Assembly: GCF_002834295.1 (NCBI RefSeq)
Contig: NZ_PISP01000006.1
Location: forward strand, 310,001 to 374,000
Source: Rhodohalobacter barkolensis
GTDB lineage: Bacteria > Bacteroidota > Rhodothermia > Balneolales > Balneolaceae
Length of the DNA stretch: 64,000 nt
Reading direction: 5' to 3'
In this document: piece after piece, positions 55,952 to 64,000 of the stretch
How the letters are laid out: the number at the start of each line of letters is the position of its first letter
How positions within the stretch are numbered: the first letter of the stretch is position 1
Notes under the pieces: generated by a model
Databases searched by the model: none
Seen by the model: the letters and a program-made list of their open reading frames with translations, nothing else
What the model was told of the DNA's origin: nothing
Made by a program: the position numbers and the translations under genes

Positions 55952-57289
55952 TTATCTATTCATAACCTCTTCAATATTCTTGACCTCCTTCGGTACATCA
56001 GTCATGTTTTCATAACCTTCTTCGGTAATGATGAGATTGTCTTCAATACGGACTCCGCCAAAATTCATTAACGAGTTGACTCGCTCTTCATTGAGATATT
56101 TGGACTGGTCCGGGCTTTCCAACGCCGGTTTTAGCAGGGCGGGGATAAAGTAAATTCCCGGTTCGATGGTAATGACCATACCCGGCATCAGCTCGCGGCG
56201 TACACGTAAAAATTTGATTCCGGGACGATCAATCCGTTCAACACCTTTAGGATAACCGCCTACATCGTGCGTGTCGAGGCCGAGGAAGTGTCCCAGGCCG
56301 TGAGGGAAAAAGAGTGCAAAGATATTGTCCTCCATCATCTGATCAATATCACCCTTCAGAACTCCAATCTCTTTAAGTCCGTGCAGGATGATTCGGCAAG
56401 CTCCCAGGTGCAGCTCTTCCATCTTCACACCCGGTTTTACATTTTCAATACATTTATTCAGTGCGTCCAGTACAATCTGGTAGATTGCAGCCTGATCACC
56501 GGAGAATCGACCGTTGGCGGGATAGGTACGGGTTACATCCGATGCATATCCATCTTTTTCGTAGCCGGCATCGATCAGATAAAGATCACCGTCATTAACT
56601 TTATCCCGGTTTTCAACATAATGCAGAATTGCGCTGTTGGTACCGCCTGCGTGGATGCCCGTATAGGCCGGCTGAAGCAGACCGTTTGTTGTTTGATGGT
56701 AATCAAAAATGGCCTTCATTTCATACTCGTGCATTCCCGGTTTCAGCGCTTTCATCGCCTCCAGGTGAGCAATATTGTTTACACGAGCCGCTTCCCTCAT
56801 GAGATCCAGTTCATGATCCGTTTTGATACACCGGCAATAGGTGAGTGCATCCTGAAGAGTTTCGGTCTCCACATTAAAGTCACGATTTAAGTCTTCAATA
56901 AACTCAGCCTGCTCTTCATCCAGACAGTAAATGGCAGACGGAGTTAATTTTTTTAAAATGGATAGAATGTCATTAGCGCGGTGCAGATGGTCCGGAGCAT
57001 AATCCTGCTGAATCTGCTCATTGCTCTTGATCATACCATGCCACACAGCAAACTGGGCGTCACGTTCCGGAGCAAAGAGATGGTAATCGCCCGACTTTAT
57101 ATCCAGTACCGCATGATATTCCGGTTCGTTTACTCCGGTCAGATACCAGAAATTACTCTCCTGGCGGAAAGGAAATTCAAAATCAGTACCGTATCGATAC
57201 ATGATGTCGGCGCCTTTTAAATAGATTACACCATCTTGATTTTCTTCAAAGAGGGAAAGCAGTTTTTCGCGATGCAGTTTTGTAGACAT
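55952..57289 (-). CDS. pepP: Xaa-Pro aminopeptidase (M24B)
   Basis: A 445-residue metallopeptidase removing N-terminal residues before proline. The N-terminal creatinase/prolidase-like domain has FPFRQESNFWYLTGV; the C-terminal pita-bread domain shows the metal ligands Asp in LIDAGYEKDGYASDVTRTYPANG, His in FFPHGLGHFLGLDTHDVGG, and Glu in TIEPGIYF and GVRIEDNL. The length is normal. Cytoplasmic: no signal peptide. Its 5' flank leads to a 142-bp imperfect inverted-repeat element. Confidence 0.93.
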   Translation of the reverse strand: MSTKLHREKLLSLFEENQDGVIYLKGADIMYRYGTDFEFPFRQESNFWYLTGVNEPEYHAVLDIKSGDYHLFAPERDAQFAVWHGMIKSNEQIQQDYAPDHLHRANDILSILKKLTPSAIYCLDEEQAEFIEDLNRDFNVETETLQDALTYCRCIKTDHELDLMREAARVNNIAHLEAMKALKPGMHEYEMKAIFDYHQTTNGLLQPAYTGIHAGGTNSAILHYVENRDKVNDGDLYLIDAGYEKDGYASDVTRTYPANGRFSGDQAAIYQIVLDALNKCIENVKPGVKMEELHLGACRIILHGLKEIGVLKGDIDQMMEDNIFALFFPHGLGHFLGLDTHDVGGYPKGVERIDRPGIKFLRVRRELMPGMVITIEPGIYFIPALLKPALESPDQSKYLNEERVNSLMNFGGVRIEDNLIITEEGYENMTDVPKEVKNIEEVMNR

Positions 57290-57334
57290 GTCAGTAGTTC
57301 TAATTCAGTTTTCTTGGTGAAGTTTTTTTATATA

Positions 57335-57476
57335 GAGGCGTTGAAAAACCTTCAAATTCCTTCTGGATGACAAAAATATCAACCTGGTCGGAAAAAAGAT
57401 TCTTTAGTGTTTAAAATGTTTTGATTGAGATACTCCTCCCAAAATCAGGACAACTTAGTCAGTTTTTCAAGACCTC
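57335..57476. repeat. 142-bp element with 15-bp imperfect terminal inverted repeats
   Basis: GAGGCGTTGAAAAAC (57335-57349) and GTTTTTCAAGACCTC (57462-57476) are inverted with two mismatches. The interior is non-coding. Candidate MITE-like element between pepP and the downstream minus-strand gene. Confidence 0.45.
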
Positions 57477-57506
57477 CAATCAAACTCAATTTACTGTTTC
57501 GGCAGA

Positions 57507-58445
57507 TCAATCAAAAAATCTCATCAGGTAAACCGGGAGTTGTTCAATGGTTTTTGGGCTGAACCCATGCTGAAACAAGGGGAGAGTTTTGTGGGCAGCA
57601 AACGTAGACTGGTTTCCTTCAGTCAGAAGTGATCCGGACTCCTCATGTTGATGGGCCAGCTTGTTCAGATTAATGGTTAATAGAGACCTGTTTTGTCCCT
57701 TCTCGTTCAGAATCGCGACCAGAAAAGATGAATGGTTTGGAGCTCCTGCAAATGAGATGGCTAATTTTTTGCGGTTATCAATAACCGGTATTCGATAATA
57801 CTGCTGAATGCCTATCGGTATGGGTGAAGCTGGAAAATTAAGATACTGAGCCGGCCAATCGATGGATTGACTCCAAAAATGGATAATGGATTGACTTAGT
57901 GTATCGGAGTGCTGTTCAGGAAAATTCGGGGAACAAAACCCCCGATCACTCCACCATTGGAGATCCTTTTTAAGATCTGAAAAAGAAGCTGTCTTGTTGA
58001 ATGGGATGGTTAATCCGGAGTCCATATCCAGAGCGGAAACCCTACCTTCATTAACACGAAACCAGAAATCGGTAAGTCCATTGGTGAGGCAGATAAAGGG
58101 TGCACCAACCTGAGTATTATAACGGGCAGCCTGTTCGGCTACAGATTGGCTGAGCCTTACGGATTCGGCTTTGCACTCAATTAAAACCTCCGGCTTCATT
58201 TCTTTGTTGTATAGAATTAAGTCTGCACGCAGGGAATTCTTCTCCTGCCACAGCTGAACCGGTGCTTCAAATCCAATACGGGATTTGGGCCAATCCGTTT
58301 GATGAATTAGAAACTCTACCCACTTAAGGCGTACTCGCTCTTCCGGGCGGTTTTTGAAACGCTTTTTCAGGACAGGGTTGAAAAGTGCCGGGTTGGTTCC
58401 ATCAAATACAATTCGTGGAAAGTGGTTGCTTGCAATGCTCTTCAT
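57507..58445 (-). CDS. Orphan HsdR-N-like nuclease-domain protein
   Basis: A 312-residue protein beginning with a domain like HsdR_N_2: RPEERVRLKWVEFLI, then D75 in RADLILYN and E90-C-K92 in VLIECKAE, an arrangement like the PD-(D/E)xK catalytic set, then EQAARYN and FICLTNGLTDFWF. The last ~140 residues are of unknown fold. No HsdM/HsdS genes are near, so it is not a complete restriction system. A single-gene unit. Confidence 0.78.
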   Translation of the reverse strand: MKSIASNHFPRIVFDGTNPALFNPVLKKRFKNRPEERVRLKWVEFLIHQTDWPKSRIGFEAPVQLWQEKNSLRADLILYNKEMKPEVLIECKAESVRLSQSVAEQAARYNTQVGAPFICLTNGLTDFWFRVNEGRVSALDMDSGLTIPFNKTASFSDLKKDLQWWSDRGFCSPNFPEQHSDTLSQSIIHFWSQSIDWPAQYLNFPASPIPIGIQQYYRIPVIDNRKKLAISFAGAPNHSSFLVAILNEKGQNRSLLTINLNKLAHQHEESGSLLTEGNQSTFAAHKTLPLFQHGFSPKTIEQLPVYLMRFFD

Positions 58446-58650
58446 GGGCTGAAAATAAGAAAGATTAATTCACAACAGAAGAAGGGTTTGAAATAGCTGT
58501 CAAGTCATCCTGCTGTGTCCCTACTCTATTTCGGGGAATGAAGTGAAGGATCTCCCCTTACAAAGCCTTTCGGTATCAAATTCATCATGCGTTGAGGGGC
58601 TATAGTACATCGGTTTAATCGGGAGTGTTTAAAAAGATTGAATTTAGACT
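58446..58650. other. Gene-free stretch between nuclease-domain gene and SusC dyad
   Basis: No gene seen. It holds an HsdR-N-like gene promoter region and a degenerate intergenic-repeat-like sequence (around 58505-58560) but no clear hairpin. Only the dyad at 58651 stands out. Confidence 0.5.
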
Positions 58651-58687
58651 GCTTTTAAAATGAATAATTATTTTAAAAGCGCTTTCA
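58651..58687. promoter_or_regulatory. Dyad and LacI-type palindrome upstream of susC
   Basis: GCTTTTAAAAT (58651-58661) and ATTTTAAAAGC (58670-58680) form a perfect 11-bp dyad with an 8-base spacer; its right end merges into AAAGCGCTTT (58676-58685), a palindrome like LacI-family operators. It lies about 190 bases before the SusC start, so promoter/operator function is inferred. Confidence 0.45.
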
Positions 58688-58875
58688 AATGGATTTGTTC
58701 GTTGATTTTAGCGGAAAATAATGCTATCTGTAGAGACAAATCTAAATCTAATAGATAGATTTCATTGTGGTGTGGTTAGGTAAAGTGACAGCTTATCAAT
58801 CTATTTATAAAAATAGCTCAATCCTTAACCTGGCGATACCGAACACTTAATATTAATCAATACATAGAGGCTTAT

Positions 58876-61800
58876 ATGCTAAAAAGGATACTTTCTATTA
58901 TTGGCTCGGCTCTGTTTGTAGCTGTTTTCAGCTCATCAGCCGTAGCACAATATACAGTCGAAGGTACGGTATCTGATCAATCTGACGGAGCTCCACTACC
59001 CGGAGCAACGGTTGTTTTGGTCGATACGGATTACGGCGTAGCAACAGATGCTGACGGATATTTTGAATTGACAGACGTACCGGAAGGAACATACCAACTG
59101 CGTGTTACTTACGTAGGTTATGTCCCTTTAACCCGAAACATAGATGTAAACCAGGATCTGAATCTGGATCTTTCACTCTCCATGGACGCTCAGAGTCTGC
59201 AGGAAGTGGTGGTAACCGGTTACGGATCTGTTGTACGTGAGGAGATGACCGGTAATATTACCAGTATTTCCGCTCGTGAAATTGAAGAAATTCCTGTAAA
59301 CAGTTTTGAATCAGCACTTCAGGGGCAGGCTTCCGGTGTATTTATTCAGCGAGGAACAGGTAAGCTGGGTCAAGGAATTAATATTCGCGTTCGCGGTACA
59401 TCCTCTGTATCTGCCAGCAGTCAGCCATTATATGTAATTGACGGTATTCCGGTAACTGCAGAAAGTCAATCAACCACGGCAGACACAAACCCGCTGGCTG
59501 ATATCAATCCGGATGATATTGAATCCATTGATATCCTAAAGGATGCAGCTGCCGCAGCCATTTACGGATCTCGTGCTGCAAACGGTGTTGTTCTGGTTAC
59601 AACAAAACGTGGAAAAGCCGGTGCTACTCAGGTAAATGTTAGTTTAGAACGTGGAGTCAGTTCTCCAACCAATAAAGTTGAATGGTTAAATGCCGATGAA
59701 TACATTGAGTTTTTTACTGAAGCGGCAGAACGCTCTCCTTTTGGTGACCTTTCAGGTCCAGGTTATTTGGAGCCGGTATGGTTCGACGATTTTGCTCAGG
59801 GAACAGACTGGAGAAACCGGGAAGTAGATACAAACTGGCAGGATGAGGCTTTTCAGGATGCACACAATACTGATTTCAATATGCAGGTAAGTGGAGGTAC
59901 GGAGTCAACCCGATTCTTTATTTCCGGTGGAGTCAGTGACCAAGTAGGTATTACCCGAGGTGATGAGTTCAACCGAATGAATGCACGCTTGAACGTGGAC
60001 CATACTGCGTCAGACAGGTTAACCGTAGGTATGAACCTTGGTGTTACGAGAACGGAAAATATTCGGATTTCGAATGACAACGCGTTTTCAACACCGCTAC
60101 AGGCGGTTGCGCAACCTCCAATTTCACCCGCCTATACGCCGCAGTTTGATAATGGCAATTTGGCTGGATTTTCTGATGACCCCAATGAAGAAACTCTTTA
60201 CTATAATTTCCTGCGTCATGTACGTGGTGTAGATAATAATCAGACTATATTCAGAAACGTAGGTAATCTCTATGCTGATTATACTATTCTCCCTAATCTT
60301 CAATTCAGAAGTGAGCTGGGACTGGATTTGATGTTCCAGAATGAAGATTACTATGCCGATAGAACTACCAACGCAGGTGAGAATACAGCTGGTTATGGTG
60401 ATTCACGAATTGTTAACATTGTGAATTATACGACAAATAATTACTTGACTTGGGACACGCAATTTGCAGAAGATCACAAGTTGACGGCCGTGGCCGGGAT
60501 GAGTTATCAAAGCTCAGATCGCTATCTGACCTTTGTATCCGGGACGAACTATCCAACTGATAGTTTCACGAAGATAGCCAGTGCTGCTGATATTACCGGA
60601 GGTTCATCTTCACTTACTGTGTTTAGATTCCTGTCTTATTTCTCAAGAACAAACTACACATTTAAAGATCGCTATTTGCTGTCGGCAAGTGCGCGTGTAG
60701 ACGGTTCTTCGCGATTCGGTGAAAATGAGCGTTATGGTTTCTTCCCATCACTCTCTGCAGGTTGGATTGTGAGTCGAGAGGAGTTCATGAGTGATGTAGA
60801 CTTTCTTAGCTTTCTGAAACTTCGTGCAAGCTATGGTCTAACCGGGAATGCAAACGTAGGTAACTTTCCATCCAGAGGGTTGTTTTCAGCCACCGGTTAT
60901 TCCGGTACTTCAGGTATGGTGCCTAGTCAACTACCTAATCCTGATTTAAAGTGGGAACAAACAGCACAGTATAACTTTGGACTGGATTTTGAATTGGTAG
61001 GTGACCGAATTAGTGGTGAAATTGACTACTACATTAAGAAGACCGATGATCTTCTTCTGAATGTGAATGTACCTTCAACTTCCGGTTTTACATCACAACT
61101 AAGGAATGTTGGAGAACTGGAGAATAAAGGGTTTGAGTTTGTAGTCAATACACATAACCTGGTTGGTGAATTTCAGTGGACATCAAACTTTAACATTGCT
61201 TTTAATGAGAACAAGATTACTGATCTTGGAGGCCAGATTATTACGGGGGGTTTCCTGAACAGAGCTGTTGAGGGTGAACCGATTGCCGTAATGTGGGGTA
61301 AAGAGTATGCGGGTGTAGATCCCGATAACGGAGATGCCCTATACTATCTCCACAGTGATGATGGAAAAGATTACGACGCGGGAACAACTAATAGTTATTC
61401 TGAAGCAAATGATGTAGTGATTGGTGATCCAAATCCGGACTTTGTCGGTGGATTGGGTAACCGATTCAGCTACAAGAACTTCGATTTGAATGTTCTTCTG
61501 CAGTTTGTTTATGGAAACGATATTTACAATGGCGGTGGCCGATACCAGTCTGCTAACGGCGATTTCTTTGATAACCAAACAAAGGACCAGCTGAACAGAT
61601 GGCAAGAGCCGGGTGATATTACAGATGTGCCTGAGGCGAGACTCTTTGGTGGAAATGGGTCAAATCCATCTTCAAGATATATTCATGATGCTTCGTACCT
61701 GAGGCTTAAGAATGTAGTTCTGGGTTATACGCTGCCACAGAGCGCATTGGATAGAATGGGACTCCGAAGAGTTCGTTTATATGTCTCGGGTGTAAATCTG

Positions 61801-61944
61801 TTAACTTTTACAGATTACCCTGGGTGGGATCCTGAAGTAAACACTGACCTTTATAGTCAGTCAAATAACCTGAATATTGGTAATGAATTTTATTCAGTAC
61901 CTCAGGCCCGCACCATCTCATTCGGTGTTAACATTGGCTTTTAA
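58876..61944 (+). CDS. SusC/RagA TonB-dependent outer-membrane transporter
   Basis: A 1022-residue SusC-family TonB-dependent receptor that imports glycans or peptides with its SusD partner. It has a signal peptide ending AVAQ, a carboxypeptidase-regulatory-like domain (~residues 25-105; GTVSDQSDGAPLPGATVVLVDTDYGVATDADGYFELTDVPEG), TonB-box-like EVVVTGYG, the plug domain (GVFIQRGTGKLGQGINIRVRGTSS, SIDILKDAAAAAIYGSRAANGVVLVTTKRG) and a ~22-strand barrel ending in TISFGVNIGF. It is followed by susD after about 45 bases. The substrate is not readable from sequence. Confidence 0.95.
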   Translation: MLKRILSIIGSALFVAVFSSSAVAQYTVEGTVSDQSDGAPLPGATVVLVDTDYGVATDADGYFELTDVPEGTYQLRVTYVGYVPLTRNIDVNQDLNLDLSLSMDAQSLQEVVVTGYGSVVREEMTGNITSISAREIEEIPVNSFESALQGQASGVFIQRGTGKLGQGINIRVRGTSSVSASSQPLYVIDGIPVTAESQSTTADTNPLADINPDDIESIDILKDAAAAAIYGSRAANGVVLVTTKRGKAGATQVNVSLERGVSSPTNKVEWLNADEYIEFFTEAAERSPFGDLSGPGYLEPVWFDDFAQGTDWRNREVDTNWQDEAFQDAHNTDFNMQVSGGTESTRFFISGGVSDQVGITRGDEFNRMNARLNVDHTASDRLTVGMNLGVTRTENIRISNDNAFSTPLQAVAQPPISPAYTPQFDNGNLAGFSDDPNEETLYYNFLRHVRGVDNNQTIFRNVGNLYADYTILPNLQFRSELGLDLMFQNEDYYADRTTNAGENTAGYGDSRIVNIVNYTTNNYLTWDTQFAEDHKLTAVAGMSYQSSDRYLTFVSGTNYPTDSFTKIASAADITGGSSSLTVFRFLSYFSRTNYTFKDRYLLSASARVDGSSRFGENERYGFFPSLSAGWIVSREEFMSDVDFLSFLKLRASYGLTGNANVGNFPSRGLFSATGYSGTSGMVPSQLPNPDLKWEQTAQYNFGLDFELVGDRISGEIDYYIKKTDDLLLNVNVPSTSGFTSQLRNVGELENKGFEFVVNTHNLVGEFQWTSNFNIAFNENKITDLGGQIITGGFLNRAVEGEPIAVMWGKEYAGVDPDNGDALYYLHSDDGKDYDAGTTNSYSEANDVVIGDPNPDFVGGLGNRFSYKNFDLNVLLQFVYGNDIYNGGGRYQSANGDFFDNQTKDQLNRWQEPGDITDVPEARLFGGNGSNPSSRYIHDASYLRLKNVVLGYTLPQSALDRMGLRRVRLYVSGVNLLTFTDYPGWDPEVNTDLYSQSNNLNIGNEFYSVPQARTISFGVNIGF

Positions 61945-61988
61945 TCGTGATTAGTCATTGTAAATCCAAAAGTTTTAATTGTACAATT

Positions 61989-63392
61989 ATGAATAAACTA
62001 AAAATCTATATAAGTGCATTAGCAGTAGCCTTGATACTGTTTCAAGGTTGCGATGGTCTGCTGGACGTTGACCCTCAACAGTCAGTTGACTCAGAAGATG
62101 CGATTACTACAGCGGAAGATGTTAATTCTGTACTTGTTGGAGCCTATGACGCGCTTGGCGATGGCGATCTCTATGGAGGTTGGATTCAAATGACAGGTGA
62201 TTTATTGGCTTCTGAAGGTAATATGTCTTTCATTGGGACTTTCTTTGGACCAAGAGAAATCGCAAACAAGAATCAGCTGTATGATAATGGACAGTTGACC
62301 TCAACATGGGTTGATGCATACAATACAATCAACATAACCAATAATGTTTTGGCCAATCTAGAACTTCTTGATGAATTTGATGCACCAAGAGTTGAAGGAG
62401 AAGCTAAACTAATTCGCGGTTTGATGTACTTTGAGTTGGTTAGGTTATTTGCAGCTACCTATGAAGCTGGTCAGGTAAATGATCAGGCCGGTGTTCCAAT
62501 AATTTTGGAGCCAACCGGTTTAATTACAGATGAGGATAACACACCAAGATCTTCTGTTGAAGATGTTTACACCTTGATTCTGAATGACTTAAACGATGCA
62601 AAAAATTTGTTATCGATTTCGAATCCCGAAGAGTCATATTATGGCAACTCATTGGTAGCTAGCGCTGTGCTTTCCAGAGTATACCTGCAACAAGGCGAAT
62701 ATGAAGATGCACGAGATGAAGCGAATCGTGTAATCGAAGAAGGTAACTACTCTCTGGCTCGCAGCTCTGAAATTGGTGGCAGTGATTTTGCAGCGGCCTT
62801 CAACAATGAGAGTAATACGCCTGAAGATATTTTTGCAATGCAGAATACTAATCAGGACGGAACTAATAGCTTCATAACTTTTTATGCTGAAGATAGCAGG
62901 GGAGATATTGTAATAAGTGAAGGTCATTTGGACGAGTACGAAGCCAATGATGATCGGCTGAATCTATTTTACAGTGTTGGTAGTGATGTATTCACTGGAA
63001 AGTGGGACGAAGAACCAGATAGTGAGATTAATTCTGCCAACAATGTAAACTTGATAAGATTGGCTGAAATGTATCTAACCCGTGCCGAAGGAAACTTCCG
63101 GTTGGGTGAAGATGTCGGTGATACTCCACTTAATGACATCAATATCATTCGCGACAGAGTGAACCTGGATCCATTGCTTATTGGCGAGTTGGATTTGGAT
63201 GCAATTCTTCTCGAAAGAAAGTTTGAGTTAATGTTCGAAGGCAATCTTTTACATGATCTTAAAAGAACACAACGAGATGTTGGTTCCAGAACATATGATG
63301 ATCCTAAGTTAGTATTACCAATTCCAAGACGTGATATTGACGTAAATTCAAATTTATGTCAAAACCCAACGTACACGGGGCCTCAATGCTAA
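61989..63392 (+). CDS. SusD/RagB outer-membrane lipoprotein
   Basis: A 467-residue SusD-family lipoprotein (lipobox LFQGC) that caps the SusC channel and binds substrate. It shows TPR-like helical family motifs LIRGLMYFELVRLF, VASAVLSRVYLQQGEYEDARDEANRVI, IRLAEMYLTRAEGNF and ERKFELMFEGNLLHDLKR. The ATG at 61989 starts the leader. A terminator follows after 19 bases. Confidence 0.94.
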   Translation: MNKLKIYISALAVALILFQGCDGLLDVDPQQSVDSEDAITTAEDVNSVLVGAYDALGDGDLYGGWIQMTGDLLASEGNMSFIGTFFGPREIANKNQLYDNGQLTSTWVDAYNTINITNNVLANLELLDEFDAPRVEGEAKLIRGLMYFELVRLFAATYEAGQVNDQAGVPIILEPTGLITDEDNTPRSSVEDVYTLILNDLNDAKNLLSISNPEESYYGNSLVASAVLSRVYLQQGEYEDARDEANRVIEEGNYSLARSSEIGGSDFAAAFNNESNTPEDIFAMQNTNQDGTNSFITFYAEDSRGDIVISEGHLDEYEANDDRLNLFYSVGSDVFTGKWDEEPDSEINSANNVNLIRLAEMYLTRAEGNFRLGEDVGDTPLNDINIIRDRVNLDPLLIGELDLDAILLERKFELMFEGNLLHDLKRTQRDVGSRTYDDPKLVLPIPRRDIDVNSNLCQNPTYTGPQC

Positions 63393-63411
63393 TTTGAGAT
63401 TTCTATTATTT

Positions 63412-63448
63412 AAAAGCACCGGAGCCTTTGGTTTCGGTGCTTTTTTTA
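63412..63448 (+). terminator. Terminator after susD
   Basis: AAAAGCACC pairs with GGTGCTTTT, with a loop of about 15 bases, followed by a run of T. Confidence 0.82.
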
Positions 63449-63471
63449 TGACAACGAATAAAACGTCAGAT

Positions 63472-64000
63472 ATGAAAAAACATCTATTACTTATTGGAAT
63501 CATTTCGGCAGCTTTAATTAGCTTTTCATGTACTGAAGGAGAAGATTCAAATGAAAACAGTCCAGAAGGCTCTCTACTCGTCATCGGTGGTGGAAGCCGG
63601 CCGGACGTGATGCTTGATCGGATCATCGCAGAAACGGAACTTGAGAATCCGGAAAATTACGCGATTGTTTTAACCATGTCAGGTTTTGACCCCGATACAT
63701 CCGGCTACTACGGCGAGCGACAGTTTAGGGAGAAGGACATTGAGAATATTCGCTTCTACGATTTTGAGCGTCGACATGAATTTTCAGAGTCAGCTTCTGA
63801 TTCTCTCGAAAATGCATCCTTAATTTATATTACAGGCGGTTCCCAGTCTCGTTTTATGGAAGCGGTAGAGTCTGTCCCCGAAATTGCAGGCTCCATCGAA
63901 AACGCATACATGAACGGAGCGATGATTGCAGGAACCAGCGCCGGCGCGGCCATTATGAGCCGAATTATGATCACCGGAGATCAGGCCAACTATCCGGACT
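63472..64000 (+). CDS. Cyanophycinase-like S51 peptidase lipoprotein (3' end off window)
   Basis: The visible 176 residues begin with a lipobox signal peptide (MKKHLLLIGIISAALISFSC). They then show LLVIGGGSRPDVMLDRI, LIYITGGSQSRFM and GTSAGAAIMS, with the serine nucleophile of the S51/cyanophycinase class-I amidotransferase-like fold. This family cleaves cyanophycin or other aspartyl peptides; activity is not proven here. It lies behind the SusCD genes, which suggests import of the products. The CDS is truncated by the window end. Confidence 0.85.
   Translation, partial: MKKHLLLIGIISAALISFSCTEGEDSNENSPEGSLLVIGGGSRPDVMLDRIIAETELENPENYAIVLTMSGFDPDTSGYYGERQFREKDIENIRFYDFERRHEFSESASDSLENASLIYITGGSQSRFMEAVESVPEIAGSIENAYMNGAMIAGTSAGAAIMSRIMITGDQANYPD

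Overview
The window looks like a chromosomal stretch from a free-living, probably aquatic member of the Bacteroidota/Balneolota (FCB) group. The reasons are the SusC/SusD pair, the DUF4295 gene directly behind rpmB-rpmG, many Sec signal peptides and lipoboxes, sparse Shine-Dalgarno sites, a Bacteroidota-type long S16 tail, and a Sec-exported (clade II type) nitrous-oxide reductase. The exact genus is an inference. No rRNA, CRISPR array or prophage was seen.

Positions 1-30025 are mostly core genes. They are: the 5' part of rpsP, ffh, a membrane protein, fabI, ruvC, ruvA, a PhoB/PhoR-like two-component pair, mannose-1-phosphate guanylyltransferase, a tightly overlapped minus-strand trio (metallo-beta-lactamase fold protein, small hypothetical, outer-membrane-like protein), glutathione peroxidase, tRNA-Asp(GTC), an SCP2-R2lox fusion oxidase, mnmG-rsmG carrying two parS sites, a WYL regulator, gyrA and gyrB, rpmB-rpmG-DUF4295, yqeY, cvpA, tyrS, a MarR regulator, comEC, xseB, dxs and queA. 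The parS pair with mnmG/rsmG and gyrBA suggests proximity to the replication origin.

Positions 30026-39060 hold envelope and secreted proteins: a secreted protein with FPDxxF repeats, a lipoprotein, a large protein combining a gluzincin-like site, a WD40/TolB-like propeller and a probable beta-barrel, a baeRF (eRF1-like) protein and a secreted M14 carboxypeptidase.

Positions 39114-50459 are the main accessory block. An NsrR-like Rrf2 regulator is followed by a lipoprotein cytochrome c, nosZ, a histidine-rich membrane protein, two nosL paralogues, nosD, nosF and nosY, then hemN, ctaA and a 12-helix membrane protein. Two matching dyads (TTAAGA-N8-TCTTWW) precede the regulator and the cytochrome gene, and three strong consecutive stem-loops sit just after nosZ. 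No nitrite or NO reductase is visible, so this part of the genome encodes N2O reduction without the earlier denitrification steps.

Positions 50460-58860 are mixed: an RHH/PIN toxin-antitoxin pair, an SMP-30-like lipoprotein, a ferredoxin-like protein, a TPR protein, REP-like palindromes, an IS200-like/RAYT transposase flanked by mirror-image palindrome sets, an Xaa-Pro aminopeptidase and an orphan HsdR-N-like nuclease domain. The window closes with a SusC/SusD uptake pair and a truncated cyanophycinase-like lipoprotein, preceded by palindromic promoter-region sequence.
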